DNA from: Sambucus nigra
Lineage: Eukaryota > Streptophyta > Magnoliopsida > Dipsacales > Adoxaceae
DNA: 64,000 nt
Reading direction: 5' to 3'
NCBI GenBank assembly: GCA_949130495.1
Contig: OX422211.1
Span: forward strand, 337,037,504 to 337,101,503
In this document: piece after piece, positions 1-11,502 of the stretch
Numbering within the stretch: the first letter of the stretch is position 1
How the letters are laid out: each line of letters starts with the position of its first letter
The notes under the pieces: generated by a model
Seen by the model: the letters and a program-made list of their open reading frames with translations, nothing else
What the model was told of the DNA's origin: nothing
Databases searched by the model: none
Position numbers and translations under genes: made by a program

Positions 1-1809
1 CACCAGCCTGAAACCCACCATCCCCCTCACCTCTTCTCTCTCTGCGACCTTCTACCTTCTCCCTCCCTTAAAACCGTCGGCGTTAAAGCCGCCCGCTGCC
101 AACCCGATTCCCTTATACCCCCCATCTTCTATCGTTCCCCTCCGGCGCCGTCCACTGGACGGAGAGACCCATCTCTTACCCTCGCTCGACACCACCTGCT
201 GAACCCGCCTGCCACTAACCCGGATGGAACCAACCCAAGGCCAGTCAAACCAAACCCGGTTTGTAACTCATCCATCCAACCCGGTCGCACCTTCTTCCAA
301 ACAAACCATAACAAACCCAAAGACCCATTTTCAAAAGCCAAACAAATCGCCACCTGCCATTTCACAAAACCAACAAAACCAAAATCAAAACTAAACAAAA
401 ACCCACATGTTTTTAACTAACTTATACCCATTTTACCCCCTACTACCTATTTAACCCAACTTCCCATTATACCCTCTAAACCAAATCAGATTTTGTCACC
501 CCATTTAAGCCACATGACCTCACACCTCTCTTACCTCATGAACACACACCCCATTTCCATGCACACTCAATCCAATTCCCAAAAATACCCCTTAGACCCA
601 TGTGTGCCATGCATCTACTATAAAAGAAGACTCAAGACCCCATTAAGGGGGAGATATATCATCAAATAGAGAGAGAAAATTCTAGAAAAAAGTAGAGAGT
701 TAGGTTATAATAAATTAGATAGAAATAGTTATAAATAGTTTTTTTTTGTTAGATATTTGTGAGGATAAATTTTGAAAGAGAGTTAATTGAGTGGATATTT
801 AATTTCAAATCACTTGGATGCTCAATTAAAGTGATTGTATGCTTCAAATTGGAAGATTAGAGTTCAACTTTCTTAAAGAGATTTGATTTGCTTGTTCTAT
901 TCCTTTCTATTTTATTTTAGTAGCCTTGATTATTTGTTCATCATGTTTAATATCCTGTTAGGCTAAATCCTCTTTCAAGGGGTGGGGGGAAACCCTTATT
1001 TGATGCTATTTTAGTTTAATTAGTTTGATTACTTGAAAATTCTCTTTGAATATTAATTTTGATCCCTCACCCTTAAATTTACGCCTCAAGAGAGGGTAAA
1101 TGATTTTCAAGAGAAAATCGAAATTCTAGTTATAATACCCATTTTAGATTCGAAATAGAGATAAGGGTTTCTTAAGTGGGGTATTATAACTTGAATTTCA
1201 ACTCTAAATTTATTTTCTAAGATTTATATAAATTTTAATTGATCGATCCTAGCGGGTGATTAATTAAAAGGAGTGTAGATCTATTTTTCTAGAGTTGTGG
1301 AGTGTTAAACTTAATTTTCTAAAAGGTTACTATTAAGATTACATTTGCAACGAGAGTTAATTTGTAATGTTGATATTAATTTGGGAGAATTCAATTAATA
1401 AAATTGATTAGTTAGAATAGCTAAAATTTGTGGTGTAATCCCACTCCTTGATTGTTCTCACAATTATTTACCTCACTTTATCTCTTATTTTAGTGTTAGA
1501 CTTTATTTTTTTCATTTTAGTCACTTTCTAGTTAGTTGTTATCATATCACATTTAGTTTAGTTTAGTTTAAATCATCACCTCACCCAATCGTTTTAATAT
1601 TTGAAAAAGCTAAAAAAAGTAGAAAAGTGAAAAAGCACAAAAAGAAAATTAAAAAAGTGAATTACAATTGTGTTCCCTTTGCTTTACCCCTTGGAAGTAG
1701 ATTGATACCCTTACTTACCTTTACACTTGGGATTGTTATATTTGTAGGTAATTGAGGTTTTGATTAACTTGGCTTTCAAAAACGACGACACACAAAAAGC
1801 AAGTTATCA
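1..1809 (+). repeat. Tat-like Ty3/gypsy LTR, 3' part (LTR1)
   Basis: This is the right-hand part of a long LTR whose left part lies outside the window. It matches 13330-15146 almost base for base, in the same order: a C-rich promoter-like block, a TATA box, then an AT-rich leader. It ends in TTATCA, the inverted complement of the TGATAA that opens the related LTRs at 2647, 4616 and 12338, and a primer-site-like motif follows two bases later. Long LTRs opening TGATAAGCACCCAAAA are typical of the plant Tat lineage. The subfamily matches LTR3 (12338) rather than the nearer LTR2 copies. Short open frames in it, on either strand, are chance products of the C-rich block. Confidence 0.8.
619..626 (+). 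promoter_or_regulatory. Candidate LTR TATA box (LTR1)
   Basis: TATAAAAG sits just after a C-rich, promoter-like stretch and before GAAGACTC. The same arrangement recurs at 13956 in LTR3 and, as TATAAAT, at 4312 and 6293 in the two LTR2 copies. Conservation across diverged LTRs suggests this is the element promoter, with transcription (the U3/R border) starting about 25-35 bases downstream. That start is inferred. Confidence 0.5.
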
Positions 1810-1811
1810 AA

Positions 1812-1822
1812 TGGCGTCGTTG
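1812..1822 (+). other. Primer binding site of the LTR1 element
   Basis: TGGCGTCGTTG begins two bases after the LTR end TTATCA. It resembles the TGGCGCCGTTG primer site reported for Tat/Ogre-type elements, with one change. The match stops there, and the sequence then jumps into the 3' part of the internal region, so the site abuts a large internal deletion. Confidence 0.55.
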
Positions 1823-2646
1823 TTTCTTCTACGAGTCTCATCCTGTTTGGGGGTGGTGTGTCACATCACCCAATGCTATACCATGCTTTAGAAACTCATA
1901 CACATTTTTTTCTCTTATTTCATTTAGTTTTATTCTTGACTTCATATGTCCACTTCATTAGCGGTTGATTCTGGTAATATAGTTCCTACCTTGTGCTCTC
2001 AATTTTAAAAATCATTTTACTTAACATCGAGGATGATGTTCCTTTTTGTTTGGAGGTGGGGAATTTTATCAAAATCGTGCCTCTTTTGAAAAATTTTGAT
2101 TTTAAAACCTGATTTTTAAAATTTCGTGCAGTTTCTTTCATCTCAATCATTGATGTAAATTTTTAATCATCCATCTTTCAAAGCCTAGGAATCAAGCTAG
2201 AATATATTATTTTTTCTAAATAGCTTATATAATACGTCCCAAGGCAATCTAGGAATTACTCTTGTGATACTTGACCCGTTTTGACTGATTCACGCTACAC
2301 ACGTTAAGTTCTATGAAGGATCTGCCCTGAGTATTTACTTAGCTAAACTTTTTACACATTTTAGCTTATATTTCTAAAAATATTTCTCATGATGGGTTGT
2401 GCGATTATTCTATGTTTAATAAGAGATATACCGCCATTGTAAATAAGAATTTTGTGGGTATATCCCCTGCAAACCCACACGAGACATAACTTGTCCTATA
2501 GGGCAACCTATAGGTTTAAAGGCTTGTTGCACATGCTAAGTGCAATCACAAGTGCCCGCGAAAGTGTTACACTTTTGGTTTCTTATCTTTCTCTTTCTCT
2601 CTATCTTATTGCCCAAGGACTAGCAATTCTCTGTTTCGGAGTGGGG
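1823..2646 (+). mobile_element. Deleted internal region of Tat-like element, ends in a decayed PPT
   Basis: This stretch is colinear with the 3' untranslated part of the internal region at 10436-12337. It lacks the whole gag-like frame and about 1.07 kb matching 10860-11925. It starts with the conserved GGGTGGTG...CATCACCC hairpin (1851-1871) and ends in CTGTTTCGGAGTGGGG, a mutated version of the polypurine tract CTGTTTGGGGGTGGTG seen at 12322. The next LTR begins at once with TGATAAG at 2647. No open frame here is credible. Confidence 0.7.
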
Positions 2647-4615
2647 TGATAAGCACCCAAAAGTGTACATTTTATACCCCGAATAGATGTATTTTAGTTA
2701 CTAATTCTCGACAATTTGGGTCTTATGCGCTTTATTGTCTATTTTATAGGTCGAATGCACGTTGCGGTGTTCAAACGCATATGTCAAGGTTATTGTGCGG
2801 ATTATGGAACTAATTACCCTTTGCCTGTATCCTAGCCTACCCAAACCTGTCCTAAACCGCGTGTGTTAGTTTGTCCCATTTCATTTTATTTTATTTGTGT
2901 TATTTTATTTTTAGGGTTTATTTTATTATTTTATTTTATTGAGTCATGTATATATTTTTAGGATTTTTATATTTTAAATTTTAGTGCGTCGTGCATTAGT
3001 TTTTATATTTTCTTATTTTTAGTTAGTTTATTATTATTTCATTTTTTTATTTTTATTTTATTTGTTTTTATTTTTATCTTTATAGTTTTTATTTTAGTTA
3101 TGTTTAGAGTTTGTATAGTGTGTCGTGTCATGTCATTTTTATTTTTGTTGATTTTTATTTTTTTTAGTTTAGTTGAATTTTTGTTTTGTTTTATTTTATT
3201 TTTAATTTTAGTTCATTTTTTAAGGGGTCATAAATTAAAAACACACACACAAACATCGTACACTCACATACACCCTAAACTAATACCTCACCCTCACCCT
3301 AACTCTCCTATACCTCAAACACTCACCCACACCCCCATCCCCACCATATTACCTACACCCTCACCACACACCATCAAACCCATCACCCATCTTCAACCTC
3401 CCACCAAACTCATCTTCTATCTCCTCCATTAAACAAACACCCACCTATTCTCTCTCACCTCCCACCATAAACACCCATCTAACCAGCATGACCACCAACA
3501 AAAATACCCATTTCAACCACATATACCCATAACCGGAGTAAAACCCATTTGCCCCGACCACTACCAGATCTGCCCCAACCCGTCTCCTTGCCCAGCAGCT
3601 CCGGCATCCAACCCGACCTCCGGTAACCCAACCCACTTCTTAACCCCCGCTACCCAACAAAAATCAACCCTACTCGCTCCAAGCTCCGACCAGCTTAAAC
3701 CCGGCGACCCGATTTCGTCAGCCATAACTCCACCACCGCCACATCTCCTGCCCCGCACCCAACCTTCCAGCAGATCCGATTAGACCCCTTCTCTAACTCG
3801 CCTACCACCACTCCATACCCTGCTGTTCAACCCAGGACGGCGCAACCCAAACGGCTCACACCCGGAAGGGACCTCAACCGAAATCCGGCGAGACCCGGTT
3901 TCCAGCAGTAGAACCCCGAACCCGAATCCCGAATCCCAACCCGATTCAAACCCGGAACAACACTTGTCCAACCTATCTCACCTTTAACCCAATCCCAAAC
4001 CTCCCATATTCAAAATCGTGACCTGCCAAAGTTCCAAAGACAAAACCAAAAAGTTATTCTCTAAAACCAAAGACCATAAGTCTAAATGCCCACCTATTAA
4101 AACAAACCAAAAATAAACACACATTTAACCCACGTGTGTTAAACTCACTTAAAACCAGTTAACCCATTTACCCTTTATTCCTAAAATACCCCCAAACAAA
4201 TCACTCCACTTGCACCTTTAAAACCCATGACCAAATCAGATTTTATCACCTCACTCACCCTATGTGCACCTTCGTTCTACCCAATTTGCCCCCAGCTCCA
4301 TGTTTTCCATGTATAAATTGAAGACTTGCGCCATCTTCATAAACATCTCCAACTTAGTTTTTAAACCTTGTGCGATAAATTTCTCTCCACCCCTCTATGT
4401 TGAGCATTTGCATTTTTAGCAAATATATCAATATAAAGGTGTGTAGTGAAATTTATCTCTAGGATAAATTCAACCCCACCCCTCTATAATGAATTTTTGC
4501 ACTTTTAGCAATTATTTCAAAATAGATTGATGTAGTTGAATTCATCCCTTATGGGAGGTAAATTCTAATCCATTCCTTTATGTTGAGATATTTGCTAAAT
4601 ATGCAAATGTATTTG
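2647..4615 (+). repeat. Tat-like LTR, 3'-truncated (LTR2a)
   Basis: It starts TGATAAGCACCCAAAAG right after a polypurine-like tract. It runs through an ATTTT-rich stretch, a CA-rich block (from about 3240), a C-rich promoter block and TATAAAT at 4312. It is close to 4616-7329 but stops about 700 bp short of that copy's end, exactly where the next LTR starts. It belongs to a different subfamily from LTR1 and LTR3: the opening is shared but the body is diverged. ORF-like stretches at 3445-3971 on the minus strand repeat at 5427-5951 and come from the C-rich promoter block, not genes. Confidence 0.75.
4312..4318 (+). promoter_or_regulatory. Candidate LTR TATA box (LTR2a)
   Basis: TATAAAT lies between CCATG and GAAGACT, the same setting as in LTR1 and LTR3. 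It is likely the core promoter of this LTR subfamily. Confidence 0.45.
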
Positions 4616-7329
4616 TGATAATCACTCCAAAGTGTACATTTTATACCCCGAATAGATGTATTTTAGTTACTAATTCTCGACAATTTGGGTCTTATGCGCT
4701 TTATTATCTATTTTATAGGTCGAATGCACGTTGCGGTGTTCAAACGCATATTTCAAGGTAATTGTACAGATTATGGAGCTAATTACCCTTGTCCCGTATC
4801 CTAGCCTACCCAAACCTATCCCGAACCGTGTGTGTTTAGTTTGTCCCATTTCATTTTATTTTATTTGTGTTATTTTATTTTTTGGGTTTATTTTATTATT
4901 TTATTTTGTTGAGTCATGTATATATTTTTAGGATCTTTATATTTTAAATTTTAGTGCGTCGTGCATTATTTTTTATATTTTCTTATTTTTAGTTAGTTTA
5001 TTAGTATTTCATTTTTTTATTTTTATTTTATTAGTTTTTATTTTTATTTTTATAGTTTTTATTTTAGTTATGTTTAGAGTTTGTATAGTGTGTTGTGTCG
5101 TGTCATTTTTATTTTAGTTGATTTTTTTTTTTTTTTTAGTTTAGTTAAATTTTTGTTTTGTTTTGTTTTATTTTATTTTTAATTTTAGTTCATTTTTTTA
5201 GGGGTCATAAATTAAACACACACACACACAAACATCCTACACTCACATACACCCTGAACTAATACCTCACCCTCACCCTAACTCTCTTATACCTCAAATA
5301 CTCACCCACACCCTCATCCCCACCATATTACCTACACCCTCACCACACACCATCAAACCCATCACCCATCTTCAACCTCCCACCAAAATCATCTTCTCTC
5401 TCCTCCATTAAACAAACACCCACCTCTTATCTCTCACCTCCCACCATAAACACCCACCTAACCTCCATGACCACCAATAAAAATACCCATTTCAACCACA
5501 TATACCCATAACCCGAGTAAAACCAATTTTCCCCAGCCACTACCAGATCCGCCCCAACCCGTCTCCTCGCCCAGCAGCTCCGGCATCCAACCCGACCTCC
5601 GGCGACCCAACCCACTTCTTAACCCCCATTACCCAACAAAAATCAACCCTACTCGCTCAAAGCTCGGACCGGCTTAAACTCGGCGACCCAGTTTCGTCGA
5701 CTATACCTCCACCACCTCCACATCTCCTGCCCCGCAAGCAACCCGCTAGCCGATTCGACTAGACCCCCTTCCCTAACCCGACTACCACCTCTCCATCCCC
5801 TGCTGTTCAACCCAGGCCGACGCGACCCATACCTCTCACACCCGCGACGGACCTCAGCCCAAATCCGGCGAGACCCGATTTCCAGCAAAAGAACCCCGAG
5901 CCTGAATCCCGAATCCCAACACGATTCAATCTCGGAAGAGCACTTCTCCAACCCATCTCACCTTTAACCCAAACCCAAACCTCCCATATTCAAAATCGTG
6001 ACCTGTCAAAGTTCCAAAGACAAAACTAAAAAGCTATTCTCCAAAGCCAAAGACCATAAGTCTAAATGCCCACCTGTTAAAACAAACCAAAAATAAACAC
6101 ACATTTAACCCACATGTGTTAAACTCACTTAAAACCATTTAACCCATTTACCTTTTATTCCTAAAATACCGCCAAACAAATCACTCCACTTGAACCTTTC
6201 AAAACCCATGACCAAATCAGATTTTATCACCTCAGTCACCCCATGTGAACCTTTGTTCTACCCAATTTGCCCCTAGCTCCATGTTTGCCATGTATAAATT
6301 GCAGACTTGGGCCATTTTCATAAACATCTCCAACTTAGTTTTTAAACCTTGTGTGATAAATTTCTCTCCACCCATCTATGTTGAGCATTTGCATATTTAG
6401 CAAATATCTCAATATAAAGGTGTGCAGTGAAATTTATCTCTAGGATAAATTCAACCCCACCCCTCTATAATTAATTTTTGCATTTTTAGGAAAAATTTCA
6501 AATTAGATTGATGTAGTTGAATTCATCCCTTATGGGAGGTAAATTTTAATTCATTCCTTTATATTGAGATTTTGCTTTTTTAGCAATTATCTAAATATAA
6601 AGTAATGTTCTAGAATTTATTTCTTCGGGTGAGTTCTAATGTACAATTTAATAATGTTAGGATTTGCATTTTTAGTAAATCTCATTTATTATTTAATTGT
6701 CCATTATGAATTCATCCACTATCCTTTTAATTTTTGGTTTGTATTTTAGATTCAATAAATACATGAGTGAGGGATTGTAATTGAGAGATTGTTGATGTAA
6801 TTGAAGATTTCATTCCAATTCAAGGCTTAAATGGGTTTGATCTATTCCTCTCTTATTACTTTTATTTTAATCATCTCATGCTTCATTTGTTTATCTTATA
6901 TTTTTTGTATGATGATTATTGAGGGCTAATCTCCCATTTATGGGATGAAATTTTGAAGCCCTCATGAGTCCAATTTTGTTAGTTTACTTATTAGGACAAT
7001 TTTGTTTATCTCACTTTTCTTAAATTAGTTTTTACTTCTTAATTAGTAGTTATAAAAATTAGTATAGTTAGTTAGTTAAAAAAATCCTTTGAAAAATCCA
7101 TAAAAAATATAAAAAGAAAAAAAATAGAAAAATATAATAAAATCAAATGAATTTACACATATGGCTTCGCTTATTTTTTGTTCCATCCTTAGATGTGGAT
7201 TGATACCTCACTTACCGCTATACTCTAGTTTTGTTCTACTTTTATAGGTTTGTGAAGATTTTTGATGGAAATAGGAGTTGCAACAATGACACACAAACAC
7301 AATAGAGACATCAATTTTTTTATCTATCA
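4616..7329 (+). repeat. Tat-like full-length LTR (LTR2b), about 2.7 kb
   Basis: The LTR starts TGATAATCACTCC and ends CTATCA, with a primer-site-like motif two bases later. It is a second copy of the 2647-4615 sequence plus the missing 3' 700 bp. Its first base abuts the interior of LTR2a with no spacer, as expected if this element inserted into LTR2a (possible target bases ATTTG at 4611-4615) and the far side of the target was lost. Its partner 3' LTR at 12338 belongs to another subfamily, so the unit is a recombinant. Confidence 0.75.
6293..6299 (+). promoter_or_regulatory. Candidate LTR TATA box (LTR2b)
   Basis: TATAAAT follows GCCATG and precedes GCAGACTTGGGCC, aligned with the TATA motif at 4312. 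It would drive the gag-like frame of the element at 7330-12337. Confidence 0.45.
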
Positions 7330-7331
7330 AA

Positions 7332-7348
7332 TGGCCCCGATGCCATTC
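7332..7348 (+). other. Primer binding site, diverged (LTR2b element)
   Basis: TGGCCCCGATGCCATTC begins two bases after CTATCA. It keeps the layout of the TGGCGCCGTTGCC site of Tat-like elements with several changes. Its position is exact; the tRNA it would pair with is not certain. Confidence 0.5.
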
Positions 7349-8360
7349 TTGGGAGCGTGAAGAACTTGGAGCGGATTTCAACTTGTAGTTCATTTATTTT
7401 TCGCACTTCTTTATTTTTTATTTTTTTAGTACGATTTTTGTATTTTATTAGAAGACTTGTATTAGGTTTATTTTATCCTTGCTTGTATTGCGATGCATAG
7501 AGACACCTTTATTTTATTTTTCACTTTAAAAATTATAATAATCGAAGAAAGCGTGATAGAGAAACAGGACAAGGTAGAGAGAGGGCATCCAAAGTCGAGG
7601 ATTTAGAAGCCTCTCTACCTTGGGTCGGTAGGACTCCCGGAGCCGACTGAGATAGGCGTGATCTCCCCCCGGTCGACTCAAATTTTTCGGCACCCCACGG
7701 CGTAAAAACCGTGGGAGGTACATTTATAAAACCTCGCGCCTCTCCTGTTAGAGAGTCAATTCTTTTGTGTGCTTTGTGTGCTCTTACTTGATATTATTCT
7801 CGCATTTATTTTCTAATGGTGTGATGAATTAATTGACTAAGACCTACACTCGGTCACTCACGAGAAGGGATTTCATCACCCGACTCACTCTCTTACCAAT
7901 TGTGTGCTACCTTAGCCATCACTAAATTTAAAATCTATTAACTAGGTCACCCACTAGGAGAAATTTTTGCAAAGGCGATCACAAAGATTTCCGTGATTTT
8001 TATCGCCCGCGGACTTAATTAAAATTTGAATACCCCTTTCACTAAATTTAAAGATAAAAATTCGCTATGTGCTAGTTAGGATTTCTTCTTGACTTGTGTG
8101 TGTGTCCAATTCATTTTTCGGTAGTCAGTTTTAGTGAGTTCGTCCAAAATCAAGAGTCCATATTTTTCCCCACCTTTTCTTCCAAAAAATACAAAAATAT
8201 TTTCTTTCATTTTTATAAAAAAAAATCCAAAAATATCTTCTTTCTTTCATTTTAGAAAAATCCAAAAATATTTTTTTCCTTTCCTTCTTAGAAAAATCCA
8301 AAAATATTTTCTTTCCTTTTGAAAAAATTTACAAAATCCAAAAAAATATTTTCTCTCCTC
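7349..8360 (+). other. Untranslated leader of the gag-like element
   Basis: About 1 kb lies between the primer site and the first credible start codon. I see no gene. From about 7535 to 7740 it is more GC-rich, with short inverted segments around the GAGCCGACTGAG stretch and a C run near 7665 that could fold, possibly packaging or dimerisation RNA (inference). The last 200 bp is an A/T-rich tandem repeat described separately. Confidence 0.45.
8170..8352 (+). repeat. Tandem repeat just upstream of the gag-like start
   Basis: About four copies of a 45-50 bp unit, each made of a pyrimidine run (TTTCTTTC type) and AGAAAAATCCAAAAATATTTT. The array ends at the ATG at 8361. An open frame across it (8134-8322) is a by-product of the repeat. 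Confidence 0.65.
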
Positions 8361-10034
8361 ATGGCCGAAGAGCGTCCTTTACGGGACTATTTTGGTCATT
8401 TCTCATTGCCACGCGACACGTGTGAGAGTGATCCCGAACCGTCTCTTTATGATATTTTTAATGGTTTCACCTCTCTCATGAGTCTCGTTGATACTCTTGA
8501 CCCATCTCTACACTCACCTCCTATTCCATCACCCTCGGTGTCAAGTGTCGACATGTGGCATATCTTGTTATGCACCCATTGTTCTTATGCCGATCACATA
8601 TCCCATGAGTGTCCGTACTTTTCATATCCATCTGAACCCACCATGGAACATGTGTATCCATATGTCACTATTCCGGAACACACCTCGGCTCATTATCCCG
8701 ATATACCTAACCCTAGGTTGTGTGATTACCCCAGTTATTTGTGGAGGCCTGATCACCTTTCACGCAATATGAATCCCAATCCGATGTTGTGGATCCTCAC
8801 ACGTTCCAACAGTTGTCATGGAAACCTTGTGCACCTGTTCATGATCAACTCCCTCACTACGCACCCCATGAGCATCAACCATTTGTCCATCACGAAAGCG
8901 ATCCTTTCGGATTTGATGAACTTGACCCCACTCCACACACTTCATTTTAGTATTCTCCGTATAGTCCTGTCCACAGTGAGTTGTGTCCACCTCCACCACC
9001 GCCACCACCCGTCACTCCACCACCATCCTCCACATCCACTCTAGAAAGCCTCTTGCAAAAGTTCATACTTGATAAAGAGCAAGCCACTCAAATTCAAAAT
9101 GAAGCCCTCCAAAGGCTTGAACAAAGGTTGAATGAATTTGAGTGTGAGAGAGAGTCGGATATTCCCATGGATCCACCCATCGTTGCAACCGAGTGTGACA
9201 ATGATGTGTCCTCTTATGACACGGATTTTTAGTATGACCAACCCTAACCCCTGAGAATATCGAAGTTGAAACCATTCCATGGTCCGGGCCCCAAGTCGAC
9301 AATTGTGTTGACTTACCTTTCGATAGTGAGCCTGATCCAATCCCAGCATGTCATCATGAACCCCATTTTGAGGTTCCCACTCACTTTCCCATCGAATCAA
9401 AAAATATGCCTGAGATTTTACCTTATGCCCCAATTGCTTATGTCTCAGACATGCCCATATCTTTTAGGTTAGCTCAGGCTACGAGTGTTCACCATTTTCT
9501 CACGATAGAATTCGAGGTAGTTCCTAACTATCCGGATATGGATGAAGTCCCACCATGCATGGCTCCCTTTGAGCCGGATATTTTCGTGAATCCTCTATCT
9601 TAGATGTTGGTGAATCGTCTTTCTCACCCACCACATTCACCGATGCTACTCTTATGGAGAAGTTGACCACTCCATCTTTAGAAACCACACTCCCTTGTGA
9701 GTATTCCTTTACTCCTCCTAATGAGTGTATGTCTCCCACGCTTGAGTTAGATCATCTTCCTCCACCATTTATCCCACCCGACCCACCCATTGTCCCTTCC
9801 ACCCCACCACCTGGTTTGGATTTTGATTTTACACATTTCAAGTTTTTATCTACATTTTTAGATCCTCGCCTGAAACCATCCCCCACCCATGAGAGTATTT
9901 GTGGTTATACTCTCCACTTCCGTGACATCGAGCTTGTTACCCTATGCCCGCTACTCTATTGTGGTGTTTATTTTTTCCATCAGTATCTCCTTGGAATATC
10001 ACGGTGTGACCATTATCATCGCCCATTTATATAA
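8361..10034 (+). pseudogene. Broken gag-like ORF with N-terminal zinc knuckle, no pol
   Basis: The frame opens with ATG at 8361; its first residues MAEERPLRDYF recall the R-x-LRDYF start of Tat/Athila Gag. A CX2CX4HX4C zinc knuckle lies at residues 71-84 (8571-8612). The frame then breaks near 8760. A second frame continues with acidic and histidine-rich sequence, a TAG at 8948, a proline run (about 8990-9010) and a likely coiled coil (TLESLLQKFILDKEQATQ onward) to 9232. Two further shifts, near 9235 and 9603, carry a proline-rich acidic tail to 10034. The original was probably about 550 codons. No protease, reverse transcriptase, RNase H or integrase motif follows, so this is a non-autonomous element that would need enzymes from an autonomous Tat relative. 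The knuckle is unusually close to the N-terminus for Gag, so calling it Gag is an inference. Confidence 0.6.
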
Positions 10035-10309
10035 CGGTCGTGTGCTTTCTATGAGCCTCACCCCATTCCACTTTCTACACCATTCTGTCTCCCTCACCAA
10101 CTTGAGCACCATGCGTATAGGGCCCAAGTTGCCCTCACCTTTAAGATTAACAAGGCCCTTGACCGATACCTTTCCACCATCACCTTATCCCTTTTTCCCA
10201 CCCGCCCATGGTCCACCTACGATTTGCATCGTGTGATGCACTTTGCCATACAGGTGCATTGACCATTTTAGCCTTTATCCAGCAAGAATGTCGCTTCAGT
10301 CTTGTTTGG

Positions 10310-10327
10310 GGGTGATTCTCATCACCC
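10310..10327 (+). other. Perfect hairpin beside PPT-like motif
   Basis: GGGTGAT, loop TCTC, ATCACCC: a perfect 7-bp stem whose left arm is the end of a GTTTGGGGG purine motif. Confidence 0.6.
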
Positions 10328-10459
10328 AATTTTTCTGTCGCCCTGTACTTTCAAAGATCTTATCCTTAGGGTGAGATTCCTTCGGTCTGGCTGAAGACAT
10401 TAAACTTAGCGCTACGGGGAGGTATCCCGCATTTCCTGTACTAGTCTCATCCTATTTGG

Positions 10460-10480
10460 GGGTGGTGTTTCACATCACCC
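10460..10480 (+). other. Second hairpin beside PPT-like motif
   Basis: GGGTGGTG, loop TTTCA, CATCACCC: an 8-bp stem with one G-T pair, again starting inside a TTTGGGGG motif. A near copy lies at 1851-1871. Confidence 0.6.
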
Positions 10481-11467
10481 TATGTTTTCCCTTGCTTATA
10501 GACTTGTACACTCTTTTTTCTCTTATCATTTATTCAGGTTTATTCTTGGCTCCCTCTGTCCACTTCACTAACGGTATATTCTGGTACTATCTTTCCTACC
10601 TCATGCTCTCAATTTTAAAAATCATTTTACTTAACATCGAGGACGATGTTCCTTTTTGTTTGGGGTGAGGAATTTTATCAAAATCGTACCTCTTTTGAAA
10701 AAATTTGAGTTTTAAACCTGATTTTTATAATTTCGTGCAGTTTCTTTCATCTCAGTCATTGATGTGAATTTTCAATCATCCATCTTTCTAAGTCTTGGAA
10801 TCAAGCTAGATAATATTTTTTCTAAATAGCTTATGTAATACGTAACAAGGCATGTTGCACCATGAATTTCTAGCCTCAACAAAATTTGCGCACTTATCAC
10901 GTCACTACGGTTAGAGTTGAGGACTATTACAATTCTAAAGAGAACCTTAAGGATCACTAGTAGAGACTTTAGCTTGTGAGATTCATGCCTTTCACCTTTT
11001 GGAGAGGTTTACGCAATCTTCGAGTCACAAGTTTATTCAACTTCTTTTGGGTCCTCACTTAATTGTTGTATGATCCCATTATCCTTCATTAAAAATTGGC
11101 TTGATCACTGAGAACGACATGTTTTTCGAGTAGTAAGAAACGCGTGTCTTGAAGTTTGTCCCGATCACTAAATTTTCACCCATACACTTGACTCATCACA
11201 CTCCCATGCTTTTCCATATCGTATTTTCCATTCACTCACCCATTACCTTCCCATTTATTTCCCTCGTCATCCAAACACACTCCCCACTCCATTCATATAT
11301 CATCCATCATCATTTTGAGATAAAGAGTGTTGTTTCAAACGTAAAATGTCTTCAGTGTTGAGAGTTAAAAAAAAAGAAGAAAAAAGAAAAAAATAGAGAA
11401 ATATAGAAAATACAGAAAATAGAAACAAAAATCGAAAGAAAAGAATGTAGAGAAAAAGAAAAGAAAT

Positions 11468-11502
11468 AAAAAAGAAGAAAGAAAGAAAGAAAGAAAGAAA
11501 GA
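11468..11502 (+). repeat. GAAA microsatellite
   Basis: About seven GAAA units inside a longer purine-rich tract (11370-11505) of A and G runs. Confidence 0.85.

Noticed and set aside
129..398. Minus-strand 89-codon ORF and similar frames at 3445-3971, 5427-5951 and 13239-13681
   Set aside because: All lie in the C-rich promoter block of the Tat-like LTRs and repeat with it; composition-driven, no domain.
3100..3432. ORF of 110 codons, plus strand
   Set aside because: Spans the TTTTA-rich and CA-rich parts of LTR2a; low-complexity translation.
7540..7740. GC-richer segment considered as a tRNA or other structured RNA gene
   Set aside because: No cloverleaf with A and B boxes could be drawn; it lies in the retroelement leader.
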